Below, piece by piece: positions 28,395 through 37,657 of a DNA stretch of 64,000 nucleotides. This DNA comes from an uncultured Clostridia bacterium (GTDB lineage: Bacteria > Bacillota > Clostridia > UBA1381), in the NCBI GenBank assembly GCA_944393255.1, contig CALXZP010000056.1, positions 1 through 64,000 of the forward strand, in the 5' to 3' direction. Positions within the stretch are counted from its first letter, which is position 1. Every line of letters starts with the position of its first letter. Under the pieces are notes generated by a model, which did no database searches, was not told the origin of the DNA, and was given only the letters and a program-made list of their open reading frames with translations. The position numbers were made by a program, and so were the translations under genes.

Positions 28395-29177
28395 ATGAAA
28401 ATAGGGATATTCGATTCGGGTATAGGCGGACTGTCCGTCCTGCACCGTGCCCGTAAAATGCTGCCCGGAGCGCAGTTTATATACTATGCGGATGAAAAGC
28501 ACGTACCCTACGGCGAGAGGACGCCGGAGGAGATACGCGTGTTCATAGGCGAGATATTCGGCTTTATGATCGAGAAAAACGCCGAGGCTATCGTCATAGC
28601 CTGCAACACCGCCACCAGCGCCGTAACGCGCGAGTACCGCAGCAGCTTCCCCGTGCCGGTGATAGGCATGGAGCCCGCTGTAAAAAAGGCGGTCGATCTT
28701 TACGGAGGCGGCGATAAGCGGATACTTGTCGCCGCCACGCCCATAACAATAAAGGGCGAGAAGCTGCACGAGCTGGTGGAGCGCGTGGACAAGCACAATA
28801 TGGTCGATCTGATAGAGCTGCCGTCCCTCGTCCGCTTTGCCGAGCGCGGCATGTTCGACAGTCCCGAGGCGGAGGCGTATCTGAGGGATGCGCTCCGAGG
28901 CTATGATACGGCGGGATACGGCACGGTCGTGCTCGGCTGCACGCATTTCAATTATTTCAAGCGGACGTTCCGCCGCATATTCGGCGGCGGGATAAGGTTC
29001 ACCGACGGCAACGAGGGAACGGTGAAGCAGCTCAAGCGGCTGCTGCCAAGACTGCCCGCCTCGGACGAGCCGGGCGGCGCGGAGATCTATTTTTCGGGCG
29101 TCCGCGCCGGAGCGGAGCAGGAGGAGTTCATAGCCCGATGCATGGCGCAGCTCGACAGTGTTTTTGAAATAGAGTGA
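28395..29177 (+). CDS. murI: Glutamate racemase
   Basis: 260 residues. Makes D-glutamate for peptidoglycan. FDSGIGGLSVL at residues 6-16; the two catalytic cysteines are in IACNTATS and LGCTHF. ATG 28395 is preferred over TTG 28371 because the family starts at MKIGIFDSG. Confidence 0.96.
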   Translation: MKIGIFDSGIGGLSVLHRARKMLPGAQFIYYADEKHVPYGERTPEEIRVFIGEIFGFMIEKNAEAIVIACNTATSAVTREYRSSFPVPVIGMEPAVKKAVDLYGGGDKRILVAATPITIKGEKLHELVERVDKHNMVDLIELPSLVRFAERGMFDSPEAEAYLRDALRGYDTAGYGTVVLGCTHFNYFKRTFRRIFGGGIRFTDGNEGTVKQLKRLLPRLPASDEPGGAEIYFSGVRAGAEQEEFIARCMAQLDSVFEIE

Positions 29178-29201
29178 ATACCACGAAAGGAAGATGAGCG
29201 T

Positions 29202-29474
29202 ATGAAGCAGTGCATGGACGCGGCTAACCTTCACAGAAGGTTCAAAAGGATAATAGGACAGGTTCAGGCGATAGACAGAATGGTGGACGAGGACGTTCCC
29301 TGCGAGGACATGCTCTCTCTTATAAACGCGGCGAAATCCGCGCTGCACAGCGCGGGGCAGGTGGTGCTCGAGGGGCATATAAAGCACTGCGTCCGCGAGG
29401 GGATAGAGAACGGCGACGCCGACAAGACGATAGAAAATTTCACAAACGCCGTAAAGCGCTTTGCGAACATATAG
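29202..29474 (+). CDS. Metal-sensing repressor, CsoR/RcnR family
   Basis: 90-residue all-helical regulator. The copper-sensing triad of CsoR is present with right spacing: Cys34, His59, Cys63. Such proteins release DNA when Cu(I) binds. A CsoR-type operator pair sits in the promoter of the P-type ATPase 750 bp downstream, the probable target. RBS AAAGGAAGAT. Ends in TAG. Confidence 0.9.
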   Translation: MKQCMDAANLHRRFKRIIGQVQAIDRMVDEDVPCEDMLSLINAAKSALHSAGQVVLEGHIKHCVREGIENGDADKTIENFTNAVKRFANI

Positions 29475-29503
29475 CTGTCCGCCGCGGACGGGACAAAATT
29501 GAC

Positions 29504-29549
29504 AAGGGTTTTAGAAAGTGACCGCAGATCGCTTCTAAACCCTTTTTTG
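29504..29549 (+). terminator. Terminator after csoR-type gene
   Basis: AAGGGTTTTAGAA/TTCTAAACCCTT stem with 16-nt loop and a T-run. Confidence 0.9.
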
Positions 29550-29600
29550 TTTATGAAAAGAACGACCGGGCCGAAGCCGCTGAGGAGTTCTGTTTAATGA

Positions 29601-29629
29601 TTGACTGATTTTAAATATTGTGGTATACT
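29601..29629 (+). promoter_or_regulatory. Promoter of the DUF3791 gene pair
   Basis: TTGACT, 17-bp spacer, TATACT, 74 bp upstream of the first gene. Confidence 0.7.
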
Positions 29630-29702
29630 ATGAAAAAGACAGAGAACTCACGGAGCGCCGCTCCGGGGTCAAGAGGGATCGGCGATCGGGAGGGACAGAG
29701 CG

Positions 29703-29906
29703 ATGAGCAAAATATCATTTATATCATTTTGCGTTGAATATTATGCTGAACACACAAAAAGACCGAGTGATGAAGTGTATAAAAAATTCAAAGAAACAGG
29801 ACTTATTGATCTGCTTTATGAAGATTATGACGACCTGCATGGAATGAGCTTTGAATATCTTATGCAGTTTATCGATGAATATTTTAAAGCGGAGGGTCAG
29901 CTATGA
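29703..29906 (+). CDS. DUF3791-type small protein
   Basis: 67 residues, soluble, acidic. Gapless match by eye to the protein at 63215 (shared FC-x-E-x-Y-x-x-H, EV, F-x-x-x-G, D-x-LH, ID-x-Y). DUF3791 genes usually accompany DUF3990 candidate toxins, but none is beside this one. AT-rich compared with neighbours. RBS GGAGGGACAGCG; overlaps the next gene by ATGA. Confidence 0.8.
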   Translation: MSKISFISFCVEYYAEHTKRPSDEVYKKFKETGLIDLLYEDYDDLHGMSFEYLMQFIDEYFKAEGQL

Positions 29907-30127
29907 ATCATTATACAACAAGAGCGACAAATCTTCCTGTTATAGTAAAGCTTATTGCAGAAAAGCTGAAATGCTCCGAGATGGAGGCATTGGATCAATT
30001 CTACAACTCGGCTGTCGGCGAATGCTTTGCAGATGATGAAACAGGGCTTTACGGTCAATCCGCTTTGCATGTTTATGGTTTGTTTATGGAAGAAATGAGC
30101 TATAACCTATGCAAAAGATATCTATAG
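29903..30127 (+). CDS. Small partner protein of DUF3791
   Basis: 74 residues. From LIAEK onward it aligns without gaps for 43 residues to the protein at 62967 (shared SE, A, Y, S, ET, S, Y, LF, E). The two genes thus form a pair that occurs twice in the window, in opposite gene order. Function unknown. Start overlaps the previous stop, RBS GGAGGGTCAGCT. Confidence 0.75.
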   Translation: MNHYTTRATNLPVIVKLIAEKLKCSEMEALDQFYNSAVGECFADDETGLYGQSALHVYGLFMEEMSYNLCKRYL

Positions 30128-30223
30128 ACGGCGGACGCCGTTCATCATCTCAGTAGGAGTTATGATCTTTCGCTGAAACCCTGAGGAGCGCTTGGCGATC
30201 CTAAAAAATTTTCATGCAATGTC

Positions 30224-30252
30224 TTGACAACCGATACCCATGGGGGTATAAT
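30224..30252 (+). promoter_or_regulatory. Consensus promoter of the metal ATPase
   Basis: TTGACA, 17-bp spacer, TATAAT, an exact consensus. The spacer contains the first CsoR-like operator, so repression must be strong for the gene to be silent. Confidence 0.9.
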
Positions 30253-30274
30253 ATATACATACCCGTATAGGTAT
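30234..30274 (+). promoter_or_regulatory. Two CsoR-type operators
   Basis: Site 1 (30234-30249) is ATACCC-N4-GGGTAT, a perfect inverted repeat lying between -35 and -10. Site 2 (30259-30274) is ATACCC-N4-AGGTAT, one mismatch, just after the -10. The centres are 25 bp apart. Confidence 0.8.
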
Positions 30275-30299
30275 ATATATTATCATGGAGGCGGTTGGA

Positions 30300-32195
30300 G
30301 TGAAAAAATTCATAGATATGCAGGCGGAAAGGCTCGGGCGGCTTTTGGAGGCGGGAGGCATCAAAAAGGATATCGCGCTGCTTGCCGTGTCGGGAGCTGC
30401 GCTGCTTTTGAGCATTGCGGGCTTTGACGCGCTGCCGTTCGATCCGGCATGGTTCGCAGTGGCGCTCTGCGGCGTTCCGATAGTGCTGGGGGCGGTCATC
30501 GGTCTGGTAACGGAATTTGATATCAAGGCGGATGTTCTGGTGTCGATAGCGCTTGCGGCGTCTGTGCTGATCGGCGAGGACTTCGCGGCGGGCGAGGTAG
30601 CGTTCATAATGCAGCTCGGCGCGCTGCTTGAGGAGGTCACGGTGGCAAGGGCGCGGGCGGGGATAGAAAAGCTTGTGGAGCTGTCGCCGCGAACGGCGCG
30701 CGTTATAAGCGGCGGGGAGGAACGGACGGTACCGGCGGAGCAGGTCGCGGCGGGCGACACTATACGTGTGCTGCCCGGCGAGACCATCCCGGCCGACGGC
30801 GTTATCATAAGCGGCAGAACGTCTGTGGATCAGGCGGTGATGACGGGGGAGCCGCTGCCTGTTGACAAGGCTGAGGGCGACGAGGTCTCGAGCGGGACGG
30901 TGAACAGGTTCGGCGCGTTTGATATGAGGGCGCAGAGAGCCGGGGAGGACAGCTCGATTCAGAGGATGATACGGCTCGTGCAGTCTGCGGACGCCGGAAA
31001 GGCGAAGATAGTGGGCACAGCGGACAGGTGGGCGGCGTGGATAGTCGTTACGGCTCTGACTGCGGCGGCCGTTACCTGGGCGGCGTCCGGCGAGATCATA
31101 CGCGCCGTGACGATACTCGTTGTATTCTGTCCGTGCGCGCTGGTGCTGGCTACGCCAACGGCTGTAACGGCGGCGATAGGAAACGCGGCAAAGCGGGGCT
31201 TTTTAGTTCGCGAGGGGGACGCGCTCGAGCGTCTTGCTTCGGTGAAAAAGGCGGCGTTCGATAAGACGGGAACGCTTACATACGGTAAGCCCGCGGTCGC
31301 GGCGGCGGAGAGTACGGCGGATGGGATGAGCGGAAAGGAGCTTTACAGGCTGACCGCGGCCGCGGAGCTGCTTTCGGAGCATCCGCTCGGCAGGGCGGTG
31401 GCAGGCTGCTTTGAAAAGGAATACGGTGAACCTCTCCCGGAGCCGCAGGATTTTCAAATGATCCCGGGCAGGGGCGTGGAGGCTTCGGTATGCGGAAAGA
31501 GGATCACAGCCGGAAACGGAAAGCTTATGGAGGAAAAGGGTATAAAGGTGACGGCGGAGCTTGAGCTCAGGGCGGAAAGCTATGCCTCCGAGGGCTGCAC
31601 CGTCATATATACGGCAGTAAACGGCGCTGCGGCGGGAGTGATAGCCCTTTCCGACACGGTGCGCGGTGAGAGCGGAGACGTGGTAAGTGGGCTGAAAGAG
31701 CTTGGCATTGCCCCCGTCCTGCTGACCGGCGATAATGACAGCGCGGCGCAAAGGACAGCGGCGGAGCTGGGCATAGACGAGATCCGCGCCCGATGCCTGC
31801 CGGAGGATAAGCTCGCGGTCATAGACGGCTTTCAGAACGCCGGTATGCCCGTGTGCATGATAGGCGACGGGATAAACGACGCGCCCGCGCTGAAGCGGGC
31901 GATGGTCGGCATAGCCATGGGAGGCGTTGGGAGCGATATCGCCGCCGAGGCAGCGGATATAGTGCTGGCAAAAGATGAGCTCAGGGAGCTGCCGCAGCTG
32001 TTCGCGCTGTCAAAGCGGATGATGAAAACGATAAAATGCAATCTTGCATTTTCGATGACGCTGAACTTTGCGGCGGTTATCCTCGCGGTGGCGGGCGTAT
32101 TGGATCCGGTAGCGGGCGCGCTCGTGCATAATGCCGGGTCGGTCGCGGTGATGATCAATTCGGCGCTGCTGCTGAAGCGGAAGAAAAAGAACTGA
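30300..32195 (+). CDS. P1B-type heavy-metal translocating ATPase
   Basis: 631-residue membrane pump. CPC transmembrane metal motif at Cys277-Cys279, phosphorylation motif DKTGTLT at Asp321, TGE in the actuator domain, HP motif (SEHPLG) and GDGINDAPAL. No N-terminal metal-binding domain. The last helix reads HNAGSVAVMINS, not the classic copper MxxSS or zinc DxG signature, so the metal is uncertain; the CsoR-type control suggests copper. GTG 30300 was chosen: GGAGG lies 7 nt upstream, whereas ATG 30285 has no RBS and is on the RBS side. Confidence 0.92.
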   Translation: MKKFIDMQAERLGRLLEAGGIKKDIALLAVSGAALLLSIAGFDALPFDPAWFAVALCGVPIVLGAVIGLVTEFDIKADVLVSIALAASVLIGEDFAAGEVAFIMQLGALLEEVTVARARAGIEKLVELSPRTARVISGGEERTVPAEQVAAGDTIRVLPGETIPADGVIISGRTSVDQAVMTGEPLPVDKAEGDEVSSGTVNRFGAFDMRAQRAGEDSSIQRMIRLVQSADAGKAKIVGTADRWAAWIVVTALTAAAVTWAASGEIIRAVTILVVFCPCALVLATPTAVTAAIGNAAKRGFLVREGDALERLASVKKAAFDKTGTLTYGKPAVAAAESTADGMSGKELYRLTAAAELLSEHPLGRAVAGCFEKEYGEPLPEPQDFQMIPGRGVEASVCGKRITAGNGKLMEEKGIKVTAELELRAESYASEGCTVIYTAVNGAAAGVIALSDTVRGESGDVVSGLKELGIAPVLLTGDNDSAAQRTAAELGIDEIRARCLPEDKLAVIDGFQNAGMPVCMIGDGINDAPALKRAMVGIAMGGVGSDIAAEAADIVLAKDELRELPQLFALSKRMMKTIKCNLAFSMTLNFAAVILAVAGVLDPVAGALVHNAGSVAVMINSALLLKRKKKN

Positions 32196-32207
32196 ATGAC
32201 CGAAGGG

Positions 32208-32252
32208 GCTGGGTTCAAAACTCACAGAGTTTTGCAACAGCCTCTCTTTTTG
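32208..32252 (+). terminator. Terminator, solitary copy of palindrome B
   Basis: GGCTG...CAAAACTC-ACA-GAGTTTTG...CAGCC stem with a following T-run. Nearly the same palindrome is found next to repeat copies 2 and 3 (41442, 60061); here it stands alone with a slightly damaged left arm. Confidence 0.85.
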
Positions 32253-32282
32253 GCTTTATTGCTTGAAACCTTGCTAAAAACC

Positions 32283-32311
32283 TTGACAGGGGGCGATTTT
32301 TATGATATTAT
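32283..32311 (+). promoter_or_regulatory. Promoter of yhbY-nadD-rsfS
   Basis: TTGACA, 17-bp spacer, TATTAT. Confidence 0.75.
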
Positions 32312-32391
32312 AGAATATGCATAAAAATGGTGAAATCCCGCCCGGAGAGCGGGGCTTTGCACCTTTATCGAGATCGGAGGGATCAATATAT

Positions 32392-32694
32392 ATGATTACC
32401 GGAAAGCAGAGGGCGTTTTTGAGAAAGCTCGGGCATGATATGCAGCCCGTATTCCAGATAGGCAAGGACGGACTTACAGATACCGTTGCGGCGGCTGTGG
32501 ACGAAGCGCTTGAAAAGCGTGAGCTTGTGAAAATAGCTATACTTGAGAACGCTATGCTCGATACCCGCGGTACCTGCGACGAGCTGGCAAAGCGGCTCGG
32601 AGCCGAGCCGGTGCAGGCGATAGGCGGCAGATTTGTGCTGTACAGACGGTCCGGAACGGAGAAAAACAGGAAGATAGAGCTGCCGCGGAAATGA
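32392..32694 (+). CDS. yhbY: YhbY-family ribosome-assembly RNA-binding protein
   Basis: 100-residue CRM-domain protein. Begins TGKQRAFLRKLGHDMQPVFQIGKDGLTD, with the GKxG-like loop (QIGKDG) and IGGRFVLYR near the end. Binds pre-50S particles. ATG 32392 with ATCGGAGGGATC upstream; overlaps nadD by 4 nt. Confidence 0.93.
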   Translation: MITGKQRAFLRKLGHDMQPVFQIGKDGLTDTVAAAVDEALEKRELVKIAILENAMLDTRGTCDELAKRLGAEPVQAIGGRFVLYRRSGTEKNRKIELPRK

Positions 32695-33887
32695 AGAGGA
32701 AGATAGGTATTCTCGGCGGCACCTTCGACCCGATCCACTGCGGGCACATGATAGTGGCGCGCGCGGCGATGGAGCAGTTCGGGCTCGACGAGGTGCGCTT
32801 CATGACCGGCGGAAATCCTCCGCATAAGCGGGGGCGCGGCGTTACGGACGCGCTGACGCGGCACAGGATGGTGTGCTGCGCCGTCAGGGGCGAGCCGGGC
32901 TTTGCGGCCGACGATCTTGAGGTGAACAAAAAAACGTATTCATATACGGCGGAAACGCTTGCCGGGCTCAAAGAAAAGCTCGGCGGTGCGGAGATATATT
33001 TCATAGCCGGGGAGGATTCGCTGAGAGAGCTGCCCGGCTGGTACGAGCCGGAGCGGATACTGGAAAGCTGCGTGCTTTTGGTATATCCGCGCACCGAGCC
33101 CGAAACGCTGGACGCTCTCATAGCCGAACGCAGGAGCGCTCTGGGCGGCGATATACGCAAGATAGACGCGCCGCTTTTCGGCGTATCCTCAACGGATATA
33201 AGGGAGAGGATAGCGGCGGGGCTGTCGGTGAAGTATATCGTTCCGGACGGGGTCATCGAATATATAGAAAGCAAGGGGCTTTATAAAAAGGAGCGGACGA
33301 AAACGGCGGCTATGGATGAAAAGGAAATGAAAAAGAAGCTGGCGTCGTCCCTGAAAAAGAAGAGGTACAAGCACAGCATAGGCGTGAGCAGGGAGGCGGC
33401 GCGGATGGCGAAGCTGTTCGGCGCGGACGAGAAAAAAGCGTATATCGCCGGTCTGCTCCATGACTGCGCAAAGGGTCTTGACAGGAATGAACAGCTTGAT
33501 ATATGCAAAAAATATAATGTGACTGCGGACGAGGCGACGGCTCTGTGTCCGCCCGTGCTGCACGCGCCCGCGGGCGCGGCTCTGGCGGAGCATGAATACG
33601 GCATAGCCGATCCGGAGATACTGGACGCTATAAGGTACCACACTGTCGCGCGGCGGGACATGACGCTGCTTGACAAGATAGTGTACGTGGCGGACATGAC
33701 CGAGCCGGGCAGGGACTACGACGGCGTTGAAACGCTGCGCAAGCTGTCGGAAATCGATATAGACAGGGCGTACTTTGAAGCGCTGAGCCGGTCGCTGATG
33801 TTCAATCTTTCAAAGAAAACCATAATACATCCCAATACGCTCGAAGCGTGGAACGCTGTTCTCGCATCAGGGCGCGGCGGGGAATAA
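32691..33887 (+). CDS. nadD-yqeK: Fused NadD (nicotinate-nucleotide adenylyltransferase) - YqeK (HD hydrolase)
   Basis: 398 residues. Residues 1-200 are NadD: GGTFDPIHCGH nucleotidyltransferase motif and SSTDIRERI near the end, making deamido-NAD. Residues about 205-398 are YqeK, an HD-domain protein (KHSIGVS, LLHDCAKG, YHTVARRDM, DKIVYVADMTEPGR), whose family hydrolyses Ap4A. The two are usually adjacent separate genes; here they are one frame with no stop. A linker rich in Lys (KKERTKTAAMDEKEMKKK) joins them. Confidence 0.95.
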   Translation: MKRKIGILGGTFDPIHCGHMIVARAAMEQFGLDEVRFMTGGNPPHKRGRGVTDALTRHRMVCCAVRGEPGFAADDLEVNKKTYSYTAETLAGLKEKLGGAEIYFIAGEDSLRELPGWYEPERILESCVLLVYPRTEPETLDALIAERRSALGGDIRKIDAPLFGVSSTDIRERIAAGLSVKYIVPDGVIEYIESKGLYKKERTKTAAMDEKEMKKKLASSLKKKRYKHSIGVSREAARMAKLFGADEKKAYIAGLLHDCAKGLDRNEQLDICKKYNVTADEATALCPPVLHAPAGAALAEHEYGIADPEILDAIRYHTVARRDMTLLDKIVYVADMTEPGRDYDGVETLRKLSEIDIDRAYFEALSRSLMFNLSKKTIIHPNTLEAWNAVLASGRGGE

Positions 33888-33912
33888 ATACAGAATGAAG
33901 GGAGATACAAGC

Positions 33913-34260
33913 ATGACAAGTCTTGAAAAAGCGCAAACGGCCATGAAGGCTCTGGACGATAAAAAGGCGTCGGATATCGAGCTTCTGGACGTATCAAAGC
34001 AGACCTCGCTGGGCGATTATTTCGTAGTGGCGTCGTGCCAGTCCACGGTACAGGTGCGCGCGTGCGTCGATGAGGTCGAGGAGCAGCTTGAGGAAAAGGG
34101 CGTAGTGGTGCTCCACAAGGAGGGCTACAGCTCCGGTTCATGGGTGCTTATGGATTACGGCGACGTTGTTGTACACGTCATGCAGCAGGAGGTGCGCGAA
34201 TTCTACGGTATCGAAAGACTGTGGGACGAGGCCGGGACTGCTGTAAAGGCGGACGAATAA
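33913..34260 (+). CDS. rsfS: Ribosome silencing factor RsfS
   Basis: 115 residues. Binds L14 to block subunit joining in starvation. Family blocks DVSKQTSLGDYFVVAS, GYSSGSWVLMDYGDVVVHVM and REFYGIERLW. ATG 33913 follows GAAGGGAGATACAAGC. Third gene after nadD-yqeK, the usual Firmicutes order. Confidence 0.95.
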   Translation: MTSLEKAQTAMKALDDKKASDIELLDVSKQTSLGDYFVVASCQSTVQVRACVDEVEEQLEEKGVVVLHKEGYSSGSWVLMDYGDVVVHVMQQEVREFYGIERLWDEAGTAVKADE

Positions 34261-34343
34261 ATACGGCGGACAGGCGGAGCTTCGCGCCGCCGCATCCGCG
34301 GTTATCTAAAAGATAAACACATTGAAAGGAAAGCAAGGGCAAA

Positions 34344-36755
34344 ATGGTTGAGTATGATTTTAAAAAAATCGAAAAGAAATGGCAGGACAAGTGGGACGAG
34401 ACCAATGCGTTCGCGGCGGTGAACGGCTCCGATAAGGAAAAGTTCTACGCGCTCATAGAGTTCCCGTACCCGTCGGGACAGGGTCTGCACGTGGGTCATC
34501 CGAGGAGCTACACGGCTATGGACATCATAGCGAGAAAGAGGCGGATGCAGGGCTATAACGTCCTCTATCCGATCGGCTGGGACGCGTTCGGGCTTCCGGC
34601 GGAGAATTATGCGATAAAGAACAATGTCCATCCGGCGGTGATAACGGCCAAAAACGTGGCGAATTTCAAGCGTCAGCTTAAAATGCTCGGTTTCTCGTTT
34701 GACTGGTCGAGAGAGATCAACACGACCGATCCCGATTATTATAAATGGACGCAGTGGATATTCATACAGCTTTTCAAAAAGGGGCTGGCGTATAAACAGG
34801 AAATGCCCATAAACTGGTGCACCTCGTGCAACGTGGGTCTTGCGAACGAGGAGGTAGTGAACGGAGTATGCGAGCGCTGCGGCGGCGAGGTCGTTCAGAA
34901 GCGCCGGAGCCAGTGGATGCTCAGGATAACCGAATACGCGCAGCGGCTCATAGACGATCTTGACGATATAGATTTCCTTGAAAAAATAAAGACGCAGCAG
35001 CGCAACTGGATAGGACGCTCGGAGGGCGCGGAGGTGACGTTCAAGCTCACCACCGGCGACGATATGGTCGTGTACACGACGAGGAGCGACACGCTTTTCG
35101 GCGCGACCTATACGGTCATCTCACCGGAGCATCCGCTTATAGAAAAGCTTGCGGATACTATAGAGAATTATGAGGAGGTAGAGGCCTACCGGGCCGCTGC
35201 GGCAAAGAAATCGGAGTTTGAGCGCACGGAGCTTGCCAAGGAAAAGACGGGCGTAATGCTCAGGGGCGTAAAGGCGGTGAACCCGGTCACGGGAACGGAG
35301 ATACCGGTGTTCGTTTCGGATTACGTGCTTGTTACATACGGAACAGGCGCGATAATGGCGGTGCCGGCTCACGATACGCGCGACTGGGAGTTTGCGAAGA
35401 AGTTCTCGCTTCCGATAATCGAGGTCGTTTCCGGCGGAAAGAACGTGCAGGAGGAAGCGTACACGGACGTGTATAAGGGCACGATGGTAAATTCGGGCTT
35501 CCTTACCGGGATGAAGGTAAAGGACGCTATCCCGGCGATGATAGACTATCTTGAAAAAGAGGGGCTCGGCAGGAGAAAGGTAAACTATAAGCTCCGCGAC
35601 TGGGTGTTCTCGCGCCAGAGGTACTGGGGCGAGCCTATCCCGATAGTGCACTGCGAGAAGTGCGGGTATGTGCCCGTTCCCGAATCGGAGCTGCCGCTCG
35701 TTCTGCCGGATATGAAGGAATTCAAGCCGGGCGAGAACGGCGAATCGCCGCTTGCGCACGCGGAGGAATGGATAAATACAAAGTGTCCGTGCTGCGGAGG
35801 CAGCGCGAAGCGCGAAACGGATACAATGCCGCAGTGGGCGGGTTCAAGCTGGTATTTCCTCAGATATACCGATCCGCATAACGATAAGGCGCTTGCTTCA
35901 AAGGAAGCGCTTGACTACTGGACGCCCGTGGACTGGTACAACGGCGGCATGGAGCATACCACGCTGCATCTGCTCTATTCCCGGTTCTGGCACAAGTTCC
36001 TTTATGATATCGGCGTAGTGCCGACAAAGGAGCCGTACAGCAGGCGCACCTCCCACGGAATGATCCTCGGCGAGAACGGCGAGAAGATGTCGAAGTCGAG
36101 AGGCAATGTCATAAACCCGGACGACGTTGTAAACGAGGTCGGCGCGGACGCGTTCAGGATGTACGAGATGTTCCTCGGCGCGTTCGACCAGAGCACGCCG
36201 TGGTCGCAGCAGGGACTGAAGGGCTGCTACAAGTTCATTGAAAGGGTATGGAACCTGCAGAAGCTCATGACCGATGAGGACGGATACAGCGCGGATATGG
36301 AAAAGCTCATGCATAAGACTGTAAAGAAGGTCGGCGGTGATTTCGAGCGTATGAAGTTCAATACGGCCATAGCCGCAATGATGAGCCTTGTGAACGAGGT
36401 GTCCAAGAAAGGCTCGATAACAAAAGGCGAGTATATGACGCTCATAACGCTGCTCAATCCCGTAGCTCCGCATATGACCGAAGAGCTTTGGGAAATGTAC
36501 GGCAGCGGCGGTCTGCTTTCGCTCAGACCGTGGCCGGAGTACGACGAGGCAAAGACTGTGGACGACGAGATAGAGATAGTGGTACAGATAAACGGCAGGA
36601 TACGCGACAAGGCGATGGTGCCCGCAGGGCTTGACCGCGCCGGTCTTGAAGAAACGGCGCTCGGCTCGGAGAAGATACAGTCGCTTATAGAGGGCAGGAA
36701 CGTTGTCAAGGTGATAGCCGTTCCGGGCAAGCTCGTAAATATAGTTGTGAAATAA
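34344..36755 (+). CDS. leuS: Leucyl-tRNA synthetase
   Basis: 803 residues, class I synthetase. HIGH-type motif [15 protein letters not shown], zinc-like CEKCG and CPCCGG clusters, editing domain ([11 protein letters not shown]) and KMSKS as [22 protein letters not shown]. No T-box leader was seen in the 83-nt gap. Confidence 0.98.
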   Translation: MVEYDFKKIEKKWQDKWDETNAFAAVNGSDKEKFYALIEFPYPSGQGLHVGHPRSYTAMDIIARKRRMQGYNVLYPIGWDAFGLPAENYAIKNNVHPAVITAKNVANFKRQLKMLGFSFDWSREINTTDPDYYKWTQWIFIQLFKKGLAYKQEMPINWCTSCNVGLANEEVVNGVCERCGGEVVQKRRSQWMLRITEYAQRLIDDLDDIDFLEKIKTQQRNWIGRSEGAEVTFKLTTGDDMVVYTTRSDTLFGATYTVISPEHPLIEKLADTIENYEEVEAYRAAAAKKSEFERTELAKEKTGVMLRGVKAVNPVTGTEIPVFVSDYVLVTYGTGAIMAVPAHDTRDWEFAKKFSLPIIEVVSGGKNVQEEAYTDVYKGTMVNSGFLTGMKVKDAIPAMIDYLEKEGLGRRKVNYKLRDWVFSRQRYWGEPIPIVHCEKCGYVPVPESELPLVLPDMKEFKPGENGESPLAHAEEWINTKCPCCGGSAKRETDTMPQWAGSSWYFLRYTDPHNDKALASKEALDYWTPVDWYNGGMEHTTLHLLYSRFWHKFLYDIGVVPTKEPYSRRTSHGMILGENGEKMSKSRGNVINPDDVVNEVGADAFRMYEMFLGAFDQSTPWSQQGLKGCYKFIERVWNLQKLMTDEDGYSADMEKLMHKTVKKVGGDFERMKFNTAIAAMMSLVNEVSKKGSITKGEYMTLITLLNPVAPHMTEELWEMYGSGGLLSLRPWPEYDEAKTVDDEIEIVVQINGRIRDKAMVPAGLDRAGLEETALGSEKIQSLIEGRNVVKVIAVPGKLVNIVVK

Positions 36756-36857
36756 GACGCGGCGGCGCGGCCGCCGTAAAAAATAAAAACGGATGACTGC
36801 GGTCTGTGCGCTGCAGCTGCGGTCATCAAAGAAATAAATGAAAAAAGGAGACAGACA

Positions 36858-37598
36858 ATGGCACTTTTCGGAAAGAAGAAAAAGAATGAAGAAAAGAACA
36901 CGGACGCCGTACAGGAAGCTCCGGTCTCGGAGAGCACCGCTTCAACGCTCGACCTCATAAAGGAGACGATGGAGGAGGCTAAGGAGGAGCGTCACGAGCA
37001 GCTCCGCCGGGAGGCGGCCGCGGCGAGCGCCGCGGCTGAGCAGAGCGCACAGCCGCAGCCGCAGGGTGCGCCGAGCGCGGAGGAGATAAGAAAGGCTCAG
37101 GAGGTGCTTGCGCGCGCGCAGCAGGCGCAGGCTTCGCAGATACCGTCGGGGGCGAAGATAGGCGTGAACGCGCCGGTGAACACCGAGAACCTAAAAGCGG
37201 TGATAAACAAATTCCAGCAGGCGAAAACGCAGGAGAACCTCAAGCTCGTTATGGACTGCCTGCAAAAGCCGCAGACGCTCGTGTGCGTCCCGGCAAGCAT
37301 AATAACGAGCAAGGAGAACCAGGAAAAAATGCGTCAGGGCGGCGAGGTAAAGCTCGAGGGCCCGGTGCATATAAATCCGGTGCTGCTCACCGACAATACG
37401 GGTAAAAAGGTATTCCCGATCTTCTCAAGCGAGAGCGAGATCCCGGAGGATCTGAGGAAGAAAACGCCGAAGGTTAACATGCCCCTCGGACAGTGCCTCA
37501 ATATCATGAAGGGTATCCCGGACGTAGATACCTTCGCGCTCAATCCCTACAGCGCGAATATCCGCATAGGCGTGAATATAGAACAGAAAAAGCAGTAA
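36858..37598 (+). CDS. SseB-like protein
   Basis: 246 residues. The N-terminal about 100 residues are Lys-rich then Ala/Gln/Pro-rich and low-complexity; the rest matches the SseB N-terminal domain (MDCLQKPQTLVCVP, LLTDNTGKKVFPIFSSESEI). Function unclear in Gram-positives. RBS AAAAAAGGAGACAGAC. A mutated copy of its last 40 codons lies downstream at 38320-38441. Confidence 0.75.
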   Translation: MALFGKKKKNEEKNTDAVQEAPVSESTASTLDLIKETMEEAKEERHEQLRREAAAASAAAEQSAQPQPQGAPSAEEIRKAQEVLARAQQAQASQIPSGAKIGVNAPVNTENLKAVINKFQQAKTQENLKLVMDCLQKPQTLVCVPASIITSKENQEKMRQGGEVKLEGPVHINPVLLTDNTGKKVFPIFSSESEIPEDLRKKTPKVNMPLGQCLNIMKGIPDVDTFALNPYSANIRIGVNIEQKKQ

Positions 37599-37604
37599 AG
37601 CACA

Positions 37605-37648
37605 AAAAAGCCCGTCCGCGCTCATTGGGCGCGGACGGGCTTTTTTTA
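37605..37648. terminator. Bidirectional terminator between sseB-like and XRE genes
   Basis: AAAAAAGCCCGTCCGCGC/GCGCGGACGGGCTTTTTTT perfect stem with A-run and T-run, serving the convergent genes on both sides. Confidence 0.95.
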
Positions 37649-37657
37649 GTATGCCGG

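Noticed and set aside
27711..29387. 558-codon reverse-strand frame opposite murI
   Set aside because: Covers murI and csoR on the other strand; no start signal and no motif.
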